From Pipra filicauda (Eukaryota > Chordata > Aves > Passeriformes > Pipridae): 64,000 bases of DNA. Of this stretch, positions 24,702 through 36,900 are shown piece by piece (position 1 is the first letter of the stretch; each line of letters opens with the position of its first letter). The position numbers and the translations under genes are program-made. The notes beneath the pieces are model-generated. The model did no database searches. It saw nothing but the letters and a program-made list of their open reading frames with translations, and was not told where the DNA came from. The stretch spans positions 4,521,790 through 4,585,789 of the forward strand of contig NW_024104998.1 of NCBI RefSeq assembly GCF_003945595.2, in the 5' to 3' direction.

Positions 24702-24733
24702 TTGTTGTTTTTTTTTTGTTGTTTTTTTTTTAA
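24652..24733. repeat. Poly(T) run with GTT interruptions
   Basis: About 49 consecutive T (24652-24700) are followed by GTTGTTG and further T runs to about 24732. It could be the poly(A) tail of a decayed minus-strand retroposed sequence to its right, or a homopolymer expanded by slippage. No source element is recognisable, and length in an assembly is unreliable for such runs. Confidence 0.9.
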
Positions 24734-26718
24734 AGATCCTGCTACAGCAATGAAATCCATAAGAAACTAAAATTCTCCTTAATTTTAGGGAAAGTTTTAC
24801 TTTTGTTACCTGCTTCATATTTTAATATGAGATGTCATATTGAGGACAAAGGTCTGCTTGTGTAACTGTCAAGTTAGCAAGGATATTCACTTCTTCCTGT
24901 TTTTTCCAAAGAAGCCTTCGTTACCCAGGGCATTTCAATTCACTTTCTTCTGTTCTGACTAGCTCTCCTATTTGCTGAATTATGTTATCAGAATAATCCC
25001 TGCCCTGTGTCTCTATACATTTTTATTACCTCTCTTTCTCATAATGACGTGAGAAGAATCTGAATACAATAGTCAAGTAATCAGATAAAGTTCCATAGAA
25101 GGTAGGAATTTATTTGTAATTATTTGCTGTCACATTATATTTCTGTCTGCGTTAAAATAATTAATGCTATTCACAGAGTATCCAGATCCATAAATTCATA
25201 ATTTAATATTAAAATAGATAAAGTCATAGGCATGATCTCAACACAGATTACTCTCAGTGCAAAGAGTTCATAAACTGCATATCTTAGAAGCTTATGGGAA
25301 ATGCGAGTGATGTGTGTACAAAAACCGCTGTCTGACAATATTCAGTTAGTAAAACACATTATTTCTGTCCCCAGTATAAGACTCCCTCTCCTTTATCCAT
25401 GCTGAAGAGATGACAAAACTTCCTCTTATAGCTCCATTGTATTCCTCTAAGCTCTTCAAGCTGAGCAACATATTAGCTCCCAGAATGTGCGTTTTCTATG
25501 AATGGGACATTTAACAACACTTTGCAGATCTAACATCTTTTCTCAAAATATTTTAGTATTCTCTGTAGTCATTACATTGTCCTTAAAATAGCTCATGAAG
25601 AATGTCAGTATGACATCCATTTACCTGCTGCATGAACCAGGGAAAAAGGAACTGAATGATTTGCCTCAAATATCAATGTACAAAGCCCTTTCAAGAGGAG
25701 GAACCCAGGAGTTTTAAAGCAGAGTCTATTATCATAGTCACAAAGAACATGCCTTCAATGGCACCTCAGTACCACTTTGCAGCAGGCTCCTTGGCTAAAC
25801 TTTCCAACAACGAATTAGCTGTCTGCATTGGTGCTGTGCTTATCAGTGGACTTGAGCACCACTGCCCATGAGCCAGCACCACAGTCCATGCCTGCACTGC
25901 AAGCTAGCTTATCAGCACCGAGTTGGATCTTTGGAAACTTGTTTCCTCAACAGTCAGGTCACTAAAAAGATAAAAAACAACTTGTATATTTTGGAAGCCA
26001 GGTGAGTACTGCTCAATCTATCAAAAGCAACTGGGCTTTGAAAATAGATCAAAGCATCAAGGAGAGAATGTTTTCAAATGAGCCTTCAACACTTTTAGGC
26101 AGTGACAGGGATTTCATTCGTACAAGTACTCGGCTACCGCAGTTACAATTCAGAATTATCACAATTTCCATTTCTCAAAAGCTATATAAATAAAACTCTT
26201 ACCAACCTAGCAGCTTTCTACATCCTTGATCAAGAAGTGCTTAATTTATCCTCTTGCAAGTGCAGGTGAAGTTCTGTACCTGTGCTCACCCAAAACAGAG
26301 TTTAACCACTATCTTTCAAGCATGCTGAGAATGCCTGCCTTTGGGTGAGCATGAGAGACATTTTGCTGGAGCTTTTCCAACCTTAGATGCCATTCATAAC
26401 ACTGTCACAGTGGTGACAGATTTGTTCAAGACTTCACATTTGTGCAAACAAACTTCTAATGGGTTTCATGCTAATTCACTGGCAGTAACTGTTAGGTGAA
26501 CTAATTCTCCTTAGATTGGTTTTACAGAGGTGTAAAATTTCAATAGTTTTCCTCATCTGAAGGAGACTTGAGGATCAGGTATTTATGAGCATAAATTCTA
26601 TGGGTCATTAGCAGAATTGGGTTCACTATATCCTTATGGGCCTTTTAAAAATATCTTCTCTGATAAACTTAGCACAATTATTCAATCCAACATTGTGACT
26701 TGAATTTATTATTTCTGG
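24734..26718. other. XKR4 intron, unique segment
   Basis: This is A+T-rich sequence with short chance frames only. I see nothing that supports a gene, RNA or transposon. Confidence 0.55.
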
Positions 26719-27468
26719 CCTGCACCTGGAATGGGGCAACCCTGGATTTTCATACAGACTGGGGAATGAGGTGCTGGAAAGCAGTGCCACGGAAAGGGAC
26801 CTGAGTGTCCTGGTCGATGGCAAGTTGGATATGAGTCAGCAGCGCCCTTGCAACCATTAGGGCCAACTGTGTCCTGAAGGGCATCAGGCAAAGCATTGCC
26901 AGCTGGTTGAGGGAGGGGATTGTCCCATTCTGCTCTGCACTGGGATGGCCTCACCTTGAATATTGTGTGCAGTTTTGGGAGCCACAATATCAGAAAGATA
27001 TAGAGCTGTTAGAGACTGTCCAAAGGAGGACAATGAAGATGGTGAAAGGCCTTGAGGGGAAGCCGTATGAGGAGCAACTGAGGTCACTTGGTCTGTTCAG
27101 CCTGGAGAAGAGGAGGCTGAGGGGAGACCTCATTACACTATACAATTTCCTTGTGAGGGGAAAGGGAGGGGCAGGCACTGATCTCTTCTCTGTGGTGACC
27201 AGAGACAGGACCCAAGGGAACAGCCTGAAGTTGTGTCACTAAGGTATAGACTGGATATTAGGAAAAGGTTCTTCACCTAAAGGGTGGTTGGGCACTGGAA
27301 CAGGCTGCCCAGGAAAGCACCAAGCTTGACAGAATTCAAAAGAGTTTGGACAATACACTTGGGCATGTGGTGTGACTCTTGGGGATGGTCCTTTGCAGGG
27401 CCAGGAGTTGGACTCAATGATCCTTGTGGGTGCCTTCCAACCTGGTATATTCTGTGATTCTGTGATTC
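26719..27468 (+). mobile_element. CR1 LINE, 5'-truncated 3' fragment
   Basis: This is a 750-bp piece of a chicken-repeat-1 non-LTR retrotransposon. It covers the end of the reverse-transcriptase ORF and the 3' UTR. A frame at 26907-27242 still reads the conserved C-terminal run with [17 protein letters not shown] (the LINE residues after the RT domain). The copy ends in TTCTGTGATTCTGTGATT-type octamers, the typical CR1 terminus. Stops and frameshifts make it inactive. It is antisense to XKR4 and belongs to the same subfamily as the 52361-52590 piece, judging by shared 3' UTR wording. Confidence 0.93.
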
Positions 27469-30400
27469 CAACACAGTCACCTCTGGAACTTCAGTACTTG
27501 TTGGCATACTCTGCTGTTTAAATAGCAATTGGATCAAATCCGTATTTTCTGAAATATTCAAGATGAATGGAGGTAAGGATTTGTCACTTGTCTTTAAAAA
27601 CTTCTTTTGTATCTTTAGAAAACAAGTAGTAGTTTTATTGGCATATTTGCAAATAGAATATTAACAAATTTCTCTAGCTCTACAAAAACTAATGTGTATT
27701 AGGTATCAGCAACCTGAACTGAGTTATTACTGCATGGTAATAATGTCCTCAAAATAGAAGTCTATAATGTAAGCACTTAAGCTCACATAAGGAATGCCAG
27801 GCTATCATACAATTCTTATTCTTCACAGTGTATAATTACAGAAACGGAAGAATATTCTGGGCTTGCAGTTTCTCTATTGTTGGACTGCTTGGTAAACTTG
27901 ACTGGCAGCTGTTCTGTTAATTTTTTATTTAACCAACAGGGAATCAAGTCATGCAGTAACTTTGAGTGACAGCTAAAGAAAACTGACTAATAAGCACACT
28001 GCATTTTAAAAATGCAAACACCATCCAGAAAAAGGAATTGAAGTAGCCAATTTGTATAATAAATGACTTTATAAGGCAGGCATGATAACAGAACAGAAAA
28101 AATGGGATGCCAATCCAGTGGGCTGCATGTAGCAGGCATCCAGAGCACAGGTTGCCTTTACATCTCAAAAGGCAAATGCCACATATCTTGGCTAAAGTGC
28201 TAATTAATTAAATAAGTCGTTAATATCATTAATTTGCTCATTTTTGGTTTCCTGGGATGAATTAGTGAAAGTGCCCTTTGCACTTTTGAAGACAAACACT
28301 TACATAATCACACATACTTATCATAGGAAATGTAGGTCCTTGGCCCTCAGAGCAGAAGGGTGAAATAAGTGACTTTGCCAATATGTTTACCTGGTATAAA
28401 TTAAAGCAGCTTGAAGGTGGCTGTCATTTGCCTTTGCTGGCAACAGTTTTAAAGGACTACTGAGCTTTGGAGGAGTGTAGCCATGTTGCCTTTCCCAAGG
28501 TCATGGTCTTTGCACAGAAGGGAATAGCTCCTTGTCTTCCAGGGCATCAGAGGATCGTTGTGCACTGGAAAGCTCTTCTACAGTCCCTGGCTGTGAATTA
28601 AGGGCTGCTCTGTGGTGGGCGTAATTGTCTGTGATTGTGAAATAGGTCAGCCTGCCAAGCCATGCAAGGCTGTTTCCTCAGTTAAAAGCATCAAAGCCCT
28701 AGAAAACCACCTAAGCTAAATGTTTGAGACAGAAGACAGTGAGGGAGGGAGGGAAGAAGGAAAGCGGACCAAAGGTTTAATGCATTGTAAGCAAATAGGA
28801 AACACTTGTGATTCTTTCTATGAAGAAAAATAAGGCTCACCAGAACTGCTTTTCAGCAGAGGCACATAGTCACACAGAAGGAAAAGAATGCTGCACAGGA
28901 GCACAGAGAGCTGTTTCTTAATACAGTTCTCTCTTGTGCTGACTGTACATGCCAACATTCTACCCTAGGGGCAAAACTTTTCACTTTTGTTTGTTGAACC
29001 GTGGTACAACAAGGTGCAAAGGCAACACATACCTCAATAGGATTTGAGTCATGTTAAATCCATCATAAGACATTTGTGAAATGTCCTGATTCCAGTTTCA
29101 AAATTAACTTAGGCTTCAGCATTAATTAGATGCTTAACCCCCCTGATGTCAATGGGAATCAGACATTAAAGCACTTCAGATAAAATCCTATGGGTCAAGA
29201 TCTCCACATTTAAAAATAACATGGATATTAAGTTTGCTGTAAGACTCCTACTACAGCTCAAAATAAACCCTTATGTTGAATCCTTAATGCCAGTTCCAAT
29301 TCAGTCATAACTTTGGAAATGTAACCGGAGGGCACATTGACCCAGTCCCTTGCTCAGAACATGTTCACTGCCTGTCTGGGAAAATTAGGCTTTCCCTAAG
29401 ACTTGAACTATGTTTTCAGTGGTAGTGTTCTTCTGCTAATTTAGCTCAGTCTTCCTGTGCTGTTTCCAGGGTTCTATCCAGCTAAGATACCTGTGTATCT
29501 TTTTCTTCCTTTGGTCAGTCATGCATCCATGAACTTGCTTTGCTTCTATGCTGAAGCTCCAACTTAAATAATAGAAATCAATGAAAAATCCAAGATAAGG
29601 CAAACCCACCATTAGAATAAGCTTCCAGGAGGGAAAACCCATCATCACTGAGAGGCCAATATATTGCTAGAACAAGAGTCCTTTGACAAATTGCTAATTC
29701 CTTGCAGCAAAGCATGGTTTTCTCTAAACTCTGCAAAGTGAGTGTGAACAAATGTAGGGATGCTTTTCAACTACTGAAGCCCTGAGCATACACAGGAACT
29801 TATTCTATGTGTCATCAAGTGCAGAACTTGACATAGGTGTAGACAGGCAAAACTAGCTATCTTGAAATTCAGGCCAGTGCAAAGAGGAACTCATTCACCA
29901 TGTCTGCAAAATACAGCCCAGGTATCATTCTGGCATAGGTATCCTCCCATTGTCATTTTGCCAAAAACACAGCACAGTCTCCCATCTGATCAGATACATT
30001 ATTGGCAAAAACATGGCATACAGAAAAAAAAAGTAGACATGGTCAACTTTTCTGTTGAATTAATACAAAGGATCAGAAGCAGCAGCAGTATAGCAGATTG
30101 CCCCACTAATGTTTACCCAGCTGAAATACCAAATAGCAATCCCAGAAAATATTTAAAAATCCTACCCATGATTCTGACAGAGAAGAAATTATTTTTGCCA
30201 CCTTACAGTTTCTGATTATCTTCTGTAATCCAAAGAAACACTCTGCCATAAGTATCTTATCCTAAAAATTGTGATTTTACTCAGAAAAATTTCAGAAGAT
30301 GTTGAACATACTTTAGGAATTTTCAAGGTTAATTGTCAAATCCTACATGACATAATGTCAACTCTGTGGTAAATACAGGCTTGTGATCAGCAGACTGTCA

Positions 30401-31817
30401 ACTGTATTTATTTATAAGTCAGTGTTCCTAGAAACACATCTAAAGGCTATACTTAGAGGTTGTGCCACAATACTGCAGTGCTACAAAAACTGGTCACATA
30501 TGGAGGTAAACAGTTTTGAAAGGTTAACCCTCCTCAGTTGTGATATGCTCTGACATCCTGTGGATGCCAACAGGCTGAAGACAGCACCAGAGGAAGAGCT
30601 GTGGGTATGTCAGGAAAGAAGACAGCTGCTTATTTGGATGAAAATTTACAGCTTAAAATGCTAGGATAGAAAATCTGCAGGGTATTGTAGGAAGGTCAAT
30701 GATATGGGTGTTAAGACCTGAAACAGGCTCACAACTGACTTAGTACTGAGTGAGTTTTATGACTGAGATCATGAATATTTATTCTAAGTAATCAATTGTT
30801 TATATTATATAGCATGTAAGTACATTTATTATAAACATGTTTTAAATAAAGTATGAGTTAAAAAATAAAAGGCATCTAGCACAGTCACTCTAGACAAGCA
30901 TGCAAAAATTCTCAAAAAGATTTTCAAGGTCTAATTTAGTGTAGACCTAAAATAAATATGTCTCACACTCATCTGTCCTGACACAATCTCCTAAGCAAAT
31001 TTAAGCTCAGTGTCAGTAAATCCAGTCTGTGATACACTCCTCTTCCAGCTAATAGAGCCTACACAATCAAACAATCCTCTCAGTTAAAGAGCCCGTAATA
31101 TTTAAACCTCAGACACCCCTGTAAAGCATTATTATGTCTCTATTCCCATTTTATACATTAAAAACTGGCACATACATAGACTCTTTTAAGAAATGTAGCT
31201 TATTTAAGCAGTTTTTTTGATACTTCAGGCACTGATGAACCATCAGTTTGTCTCATTCTCTTCACATAGCTAGGTTAGGTATTTTTAGAAATGAAATGCA
31301 ACCTGAAATGCAGTCTTTGTTCTTGATATAAGATATCTAGGTAAAATGTAGTGTATGGGGATATACAGACTATGAAATTGCAACTGTCCCAACCAACAGA
31401 ATGACCCCTGGGAAAAGTTGAAAGATTAATTCTTCTTCCCATGTCTCAGATCCTTCCTTTTCTACAGAGTTCTATTCTCTCTTACTTAGAAGAACAGATA
31501 ATTCCATTATCAAGACTATACAGAAAGCATCATACTTTTCCCCCTAAGTCCATCAAGTCTTCAAATACATACAGTGCTCTGATATTGTAGACAGCATATT
31601 CCATGGAGGTGAAAAGATGAGAATGAAATGAATAAAAAACCCCACCAGTAGATAAGGCATAACCGATACTATCAATCACATGTAGTCCAAAGTAAAAATA
31701 TAAGGCTTTGTAATCTCCAGTGAATTAAAGAAAAGTCATAGGCCATTGTTTATATTTCCTTTTTCATACCAGGTAGAATTTTCCTGTATCCACAGTAGCA
31801 GCCCTACTCAGGATCAT
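27469..31817. other. XKR4 intron, unique segment
   Basis: There is no recognisable gene or mobile element. A short purine-rich patch lies at about 28733-28768. The longest open frame (29862-30215, plus) has no recognisable domain. Confidence 0.55.
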
Positions 31818-32760
31818 TGCTGGGTTAAGAACTGGCTGGAGGGCCAGGCCTAGAGAGTGGTGGTGATTGGTGTTGCATCCAGTTGGCAGCCGGTCACCAG
31901 TGGTGTCTCCCAGGGATCAGTGTTGGGTCCAGCTTTGTTTAATGTCTTTACTGATGATCTGGATGAGGGGATTGAGTGTACCATTAGCAAATTTGCAGAT
32001 GACAGCAAGTTGGGGGGGAGTGTCGATCAGCTGGAAGGCAGGAGGGCTCTGCAGAGGGATCTGGACAAGCTGGAGAGATGGTCTGATTCCAACAGGATGA
32101 GGTTCAACAAGGCCAAGTGCCAGGTCCTGCACTTTGGCCACAACAACCCCCTGCAGTGCTACAGGCTGGGGACAGAGTGGTTGGAGAGCAGCCAGGCAGA
32201 GAGGGAGTTTCGATTGACAGGAAGCTGAACATGAGCCAGCAGTGTGCCCAGGTGGCCAAGAAGGCCAATGGCATCCTGGCCTGGATCAGGAACAGTGTGG
32301 CCAGCAGGGCCAAGGCAGTGATTCTTCCCCTGTACTCAGCGCTGGTGAGGCCACACCTGAGTGCTGTGTCCAGTTCTGGGCACAGAAGGATGTTCAAGAA
32401 GGATGTTGAGGTGCTGGAGCAGGTCCAGAGAAGAGCAACAGAGCCTCAGAGAAGGCTGGTGAAGGGACTGGAGCACAAGTCCTATGAGGAGAGGCTGAGG
32501 AAGCTGGGGTTGTTAAGTCTGGAGAAGAGGAGGCTCAGGGGAGACCTCATCACTCTCTACAACTACCTGAAAGGAGGTTGTAGCCAGGTGGGGGTTGGGA
32601 GGTGGTGGATTCACCGTCTCTGGAGGTTTTTAAGATAAGACTGGACGTGGCACTTAGTGCCATGGTCTAGTAATCATGGCAGTGTTGGATCAAGGGTTGG
32701 ACTTGATGATCTCAGAGGTCTTTTCCAACCTGGTTGATTCTATGATTCTATGATTCTGTG
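31818..32760 (+). mobile_element. CR1 LINE fragment with RT core and internal deletion
   Basis: This 943-bp CR1 copy begins inside the reverse-transcriptase domain and runs to the ATTCTATG-type terminal octamers. The frame at 31857-32228 contains QGSVLGP and the catalytic FADD box (31992-32003, the family's Y/FADD). A frameshift near 32200-32220 moves the rest into another frame (to 32638), which keeps [20 protein letters not shown]. Just after the GGTTGTAG stretch (about 32574-32600) the sequence jumps straight to GGTGGTGGATTCACC. Compared with the usual CR1 order, roughly 190 bases are missing. It is pseudogenised and antisense to XKR4. Confidence 0.95.
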
Positions 32761-33368
32761 GTTGTAAGGATCGCAGGAGCTGTTCTTAATTACACTTAAT
32801 ATGTTTGAGAATATTCAATATTCTTTTTTTACAGAAATGTGTTATGATGGTCACAAAAGTACGATTCACAGGGGCAAACAACCTATCCATGGTATGTTAA
32901 CTCTCTGTAGAACCAGAGTGTTCAACTTGCCTGATACAAAAAATGTAATAGCAATAGCATCTGACCATTAAAGATATTGATTTAAAAAAAAAAGAAAGGA
33001 AATATCATTCAGTCAGATTCAAATCTACACATTTTTTTTTCCTTGTAGGGTGTTTTTGTAAACAGTTCAAGAAATAAAAAAGGTCTTGTCAAAAAGGAGC
33101 CTTGAAAGACAATGTCACTCCTAAGGGTGACTAAAAAATAAGAAAGTAAATTAAAAAGAAAAATGTTCTGCCTTGTGTAGGCTGAAGCAGAAGAACCAGT
33201 GAATTCCATACAGGGAAATGCAAGATTACTAGTGAAGCTAAGTCATCTATAATGTCTTCTTTTCAGACCAGTCAGTAAGGTCCTGTGTTGCAGGGTATGG
33301 CTGAGATTGTACAGCTGTGCAGCACCATTTCCCTGTAAGTCCATATCCCCCCATCCTTCACCCCAACC
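32761..33368. other. Intronic spacer between CR1 and LTR
   Basis: About 600 bases of unique AT-rich sequence with T and A runs. Nothing else is seen. Confidence 0.55.
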
Positions 33369-33968
33369 TGTGCTGATTTTTGGCTGATGTAGAGTTATTT
33401 GTCTTCACAGCGGCTGGTATGGGACTGTGTTTTGGATTTGTGCTGAACATAGTGCCAAGAAAATATAGAGATGTTTTTGTTATTGCTGAGCAGTGCTTAC
33501 AAAGAGCCAGGGCCTTTTCTGCTTTTCATACTGCCGTGCTGGTGAGGAGGCTGGGGGTGTGTGGGAAATTGGAAGGAGATGCAGCTGGGACAGCTGCCCA
33601 CAACTGACCAAAGGGATGTTCCATACCATATGACATCATGATCAGTATATAAACCTGGGGGGAAGAAGGAGGAAGGGGGGAACATTTGGAGTGATGGTGT
33701 TTGTTTTCCCAAGCAACGATTATGTTTGATGGGGCCTTGCTCTCCTGGAGATGGCTGAACACCTGCCTGCCCATGGGAAGCGGTGAATTAATTCCTTGAT
33801 TTGCTTTGCTTGTGTGTGCAGCTTTTCCTTTCCCCATTAAACTGTCTTTATCTCAACCCACGAGTTTTCTGGCTTTTACTCTCCAATTGTTTCCCTGATC
33901 CTGCTGGTGGGGGAGTTGAGCCAGAGGCTGCCTGGGGCTTGGTGTCTGGCTGGGGTTAAACCAAGACA
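33369..33968 (+). mobile_element. Solo LTR of an avian endogenous retrovirus (CRE-type group)
   Basis: This 600-bp LTR begins TGTGCTGATTTTTGGCTG and ends TTAAACCAAGACA. Inside are a CRE-like TGACATCA (33631-33638), a TATATAAA box (33645-33652) and an ATTAAACTGTCTTTATCTC poly(A)/R-region motif (about 33837-33855), spaced as in U3-R-U5. No internal retroviral sequence follows, so it is a solo LTR. Target-site duplications are not recognisable (CAACC left, CAGGC right). It is antisense to XKR4. A short open frame across it is incidental. Confidence 0.88.
33631..33652 (+). promoter_or_regulatory. LTR core promoter: CRE-like site and TATA box
   Basis: TGACATCA at 33631-33638 differs by one base from the palindromic CRE. 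A TATATAAA box follows at 33645-33652. The order and spacing fit the U3 promoter of this LTR group. Confidence 0.6.
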
Positions 33969-36900
33969 CAGGCTATGCTGACTCACCCAGCTTTACACAA
34001 GTGTGACTGACTCCATGATGGTGTTGAGGGAGCATCCTCAAAGATAATGGTCCTGACAGGACCATTGTTAAGGTTAGGACAAGTTTCAGATGGCTGATGT
34101 AATTTCTGCAGAAGTCCATGCCATTCTTTAGGCAGGGGAATTAGAGTGATGGAAACCTTGCCCTTGAGAGGTGATGGGTATTGATGAGTCCTGCAGAAGT
34201 GGATGTTTGCTTCTTTAGTTGATAGAAACATTAGAAAAGATATGATATTTAGATGGCTGATTCAACACAGACACTACATTGTGATGATTCCCACGTTTTT
34301 TGTCTTTTTAAAGCACCTGATTACCTGCAAAGAACAGTGGTGATGAGTAATTATTTTTTATTATTAGAATAGCAAAAGAAAAACCTCTCTCATATATAAA
34401 TATCAATGAAGAAAAATTAAGATAGAGTTGCCACACACGCTCAGGCAAAGGTGTAAGAAGCCTCATATCTCCAGCAATAGCCCATATCAGTCACCTAGGG
34501 AAACATACACAACCAGGACAGCTGTACTCTTCTTTCTCCCCAAATGTGAATTTTTGTTCCAGCTACCTTCAATCCTCTTTCCTTTCCAGACCACTCCCAG
34601 ATTTGCTTTGGACTTGTCTAACATTTGTCACCCAGAACATCCTCACACTTTAAATATACCTGCTATGAAAAACACACCTGTTTATTAATTCTTAATGTAC
34701 CATTTTCTAAAATTCCTTCTTAGTCATCAGACAAGGTACCAAATGAAAGTTCAAACCACTGGTTACTCCTCATTGCACTCACAACTTCTTATTTTCATGT
34801 ATATAATACAAGCTTTCAGACTTCAGAAAGGGCTGAAAACATGACCATAGGTGTTCAACGTCTTCAATGTAATAACGCATCTACTTTTGTTCTCCAGAGA
34901 AGAGAAGAGGAGCTGCTACTAGGACAAAGAGACTGCAGAGCTGAATCAGGCACTGTATGATTGACTCATCCCTGGTGGAGGGTGGACAAAAGCCAGCGCC
35001 AGGTTTTTCCTGCTGCATAGTGGGCTGTTCCAGGCAGAAAGATGAGGGAGAAAATGACACAGTTTTTCAGTTAACTCCCTAAGGATGAGACAAACCCGAA
35101 ATGTCTGCCTCTAAAATACTTTTTTCTATGTATTTACCAATCTTCAATTTTACACACTGTAGAAAGCAGTGAAATAGTTAACAGAGTGGTCTTACTTCAA
35201 TAACTGCCACTGAACACCTGAGAACACATTGACGTAAAGGTTATATTTCACATTGCTCAACACCATTTATTCAGAATTTCTGCAAACATGAGCACATACC
35301 ACTTTCTTCCTCTGATGTTGTTTTAATTTACTTCATAACTACAGGAATTACAAACTTTACATATAACTAAACTGAGATTCTGGAAAACAAAATATCAGGC
35401 TCAAACAAGAACAAGTTACCTGCCAACTCATCTGAACTGAGCTTCTGGCAGAAACAGCATAATGTGAGATTTTTCTTTCTTTATTCTCAGTTTCTGAGAC
35501 TGTACATTTTTCACAACACACACCAATATGTCAGACACACCCCGTTGATGATGGAAGAAAGTGGAAGAGAATCGGATCGATTAAAGTCAGCAGACCCTCA
35601 TATGTTTCTTATACACACAAGAAATAAAAGGATAAAATGGAAGCCTGCAACACACCAGTCAGTGTTGCTCAGTATCTCTGTTTATAAGCCACTGAAGTTT
35701 GAGGCATCAGGCCTGCTGATGTCATTTATAGGAATAATCAAAGAGCTTAAGAAAACAAAAACCCCATATAATTTGAACATGTACATTTGCAACAGGCTTG
35801 CATACAAAGCAAAAAAAAAGATGTTAAACCTGCTTGCCTGAAGTTCTTTCATTACTAGATTATATTTTCTAGTTCTCTCTGGAAAATAAGAACAGAGAAC
35901 TGAAGTCTGCTTGTAAAAGAAGCTATTATGTTTAACTGGTGGTGAAATCAACAGAATGTGTACAGGAGCTGCTGCCCTCGAAGTCCCTAAATGCTACTTG
36001 CTTGGACAATTGTTATAGGATCAATTTTGGTGATTAGGCAATTTTTTAAAAGTGTTGGCCCTAGACCTGCTATGGTATTATATTCAGAACCAGCAGTCCC
36101 AATTAGCTTTGGAAAGTGTTACCAACATGTACTTTAGCATGAGGATAGTTTTTCTTTTCCTGTGGCAGTCCCCTGCATTTATCTCTATGGGTTGTATAAG
36201 AAATTCTCCCCCTGGTTCACAGAGGGGCTATGTAGATATCATAGGGATTGAATCTGTTACTGTTTTCTTGGTAATGATGGCCACCTTGTGTCTTTTGCAG
36301 AACTTCATCACAAGGGACATTCTGCAATAAGAGCAATGCACACTGTAGTATGCACTACCAGCTGAAAATATATACAGAAAAATATATATTCAGTATTGTG
36401 TACTGTTACAGCACACAGAAATAAAACTAAAAAACCCACTTTAACTCAGTAAGCCTTGTCTGTAACTCACACACACACAAAAAGAATGTTCAACCTGGAA
36501 GAATCTGTGTTATTAATTTCCATTGTATGGAGTCTGAATAGTTTACTATTTAATAGAATACAATGCTCATGCCTCGTTATGGCAATTTTCATCTTATATA
36601 GATATACATTTCTTCAGCAGGGGGAATGGCACGTTTCTCATCAACTTGCACTGCTTGAATGATGTAGTAGATGATGTAGTGGAACTTTTCTCTTTCTTTG
36701 TGGTGACCAACTGTGGCAATTGGAGCCTTTGTACTACAGGTGGTTTAGATTCTTTATCAAACAAGTCCTGATCCATTTCAATATAATTTCACTGAAGATA
36801 TCTTTTAAAAAGTCTAGTTTTTCTGCTTCCCTGCTTATTAGTAATTGATGGCCAGGCCAACTCTGATTCATGGATTGAAAACGTATCTTTCAGTCAGTTG

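Noticed and set aside
29862..30215. 117-codon plus-strand frame
   Set aside because: Composition looks random and no domain is visible.
35464..35841. 125-codon plus-strand frame
   Set aside because: Lys/Leu-rich from AT-rich DNA with no recognisable motif.
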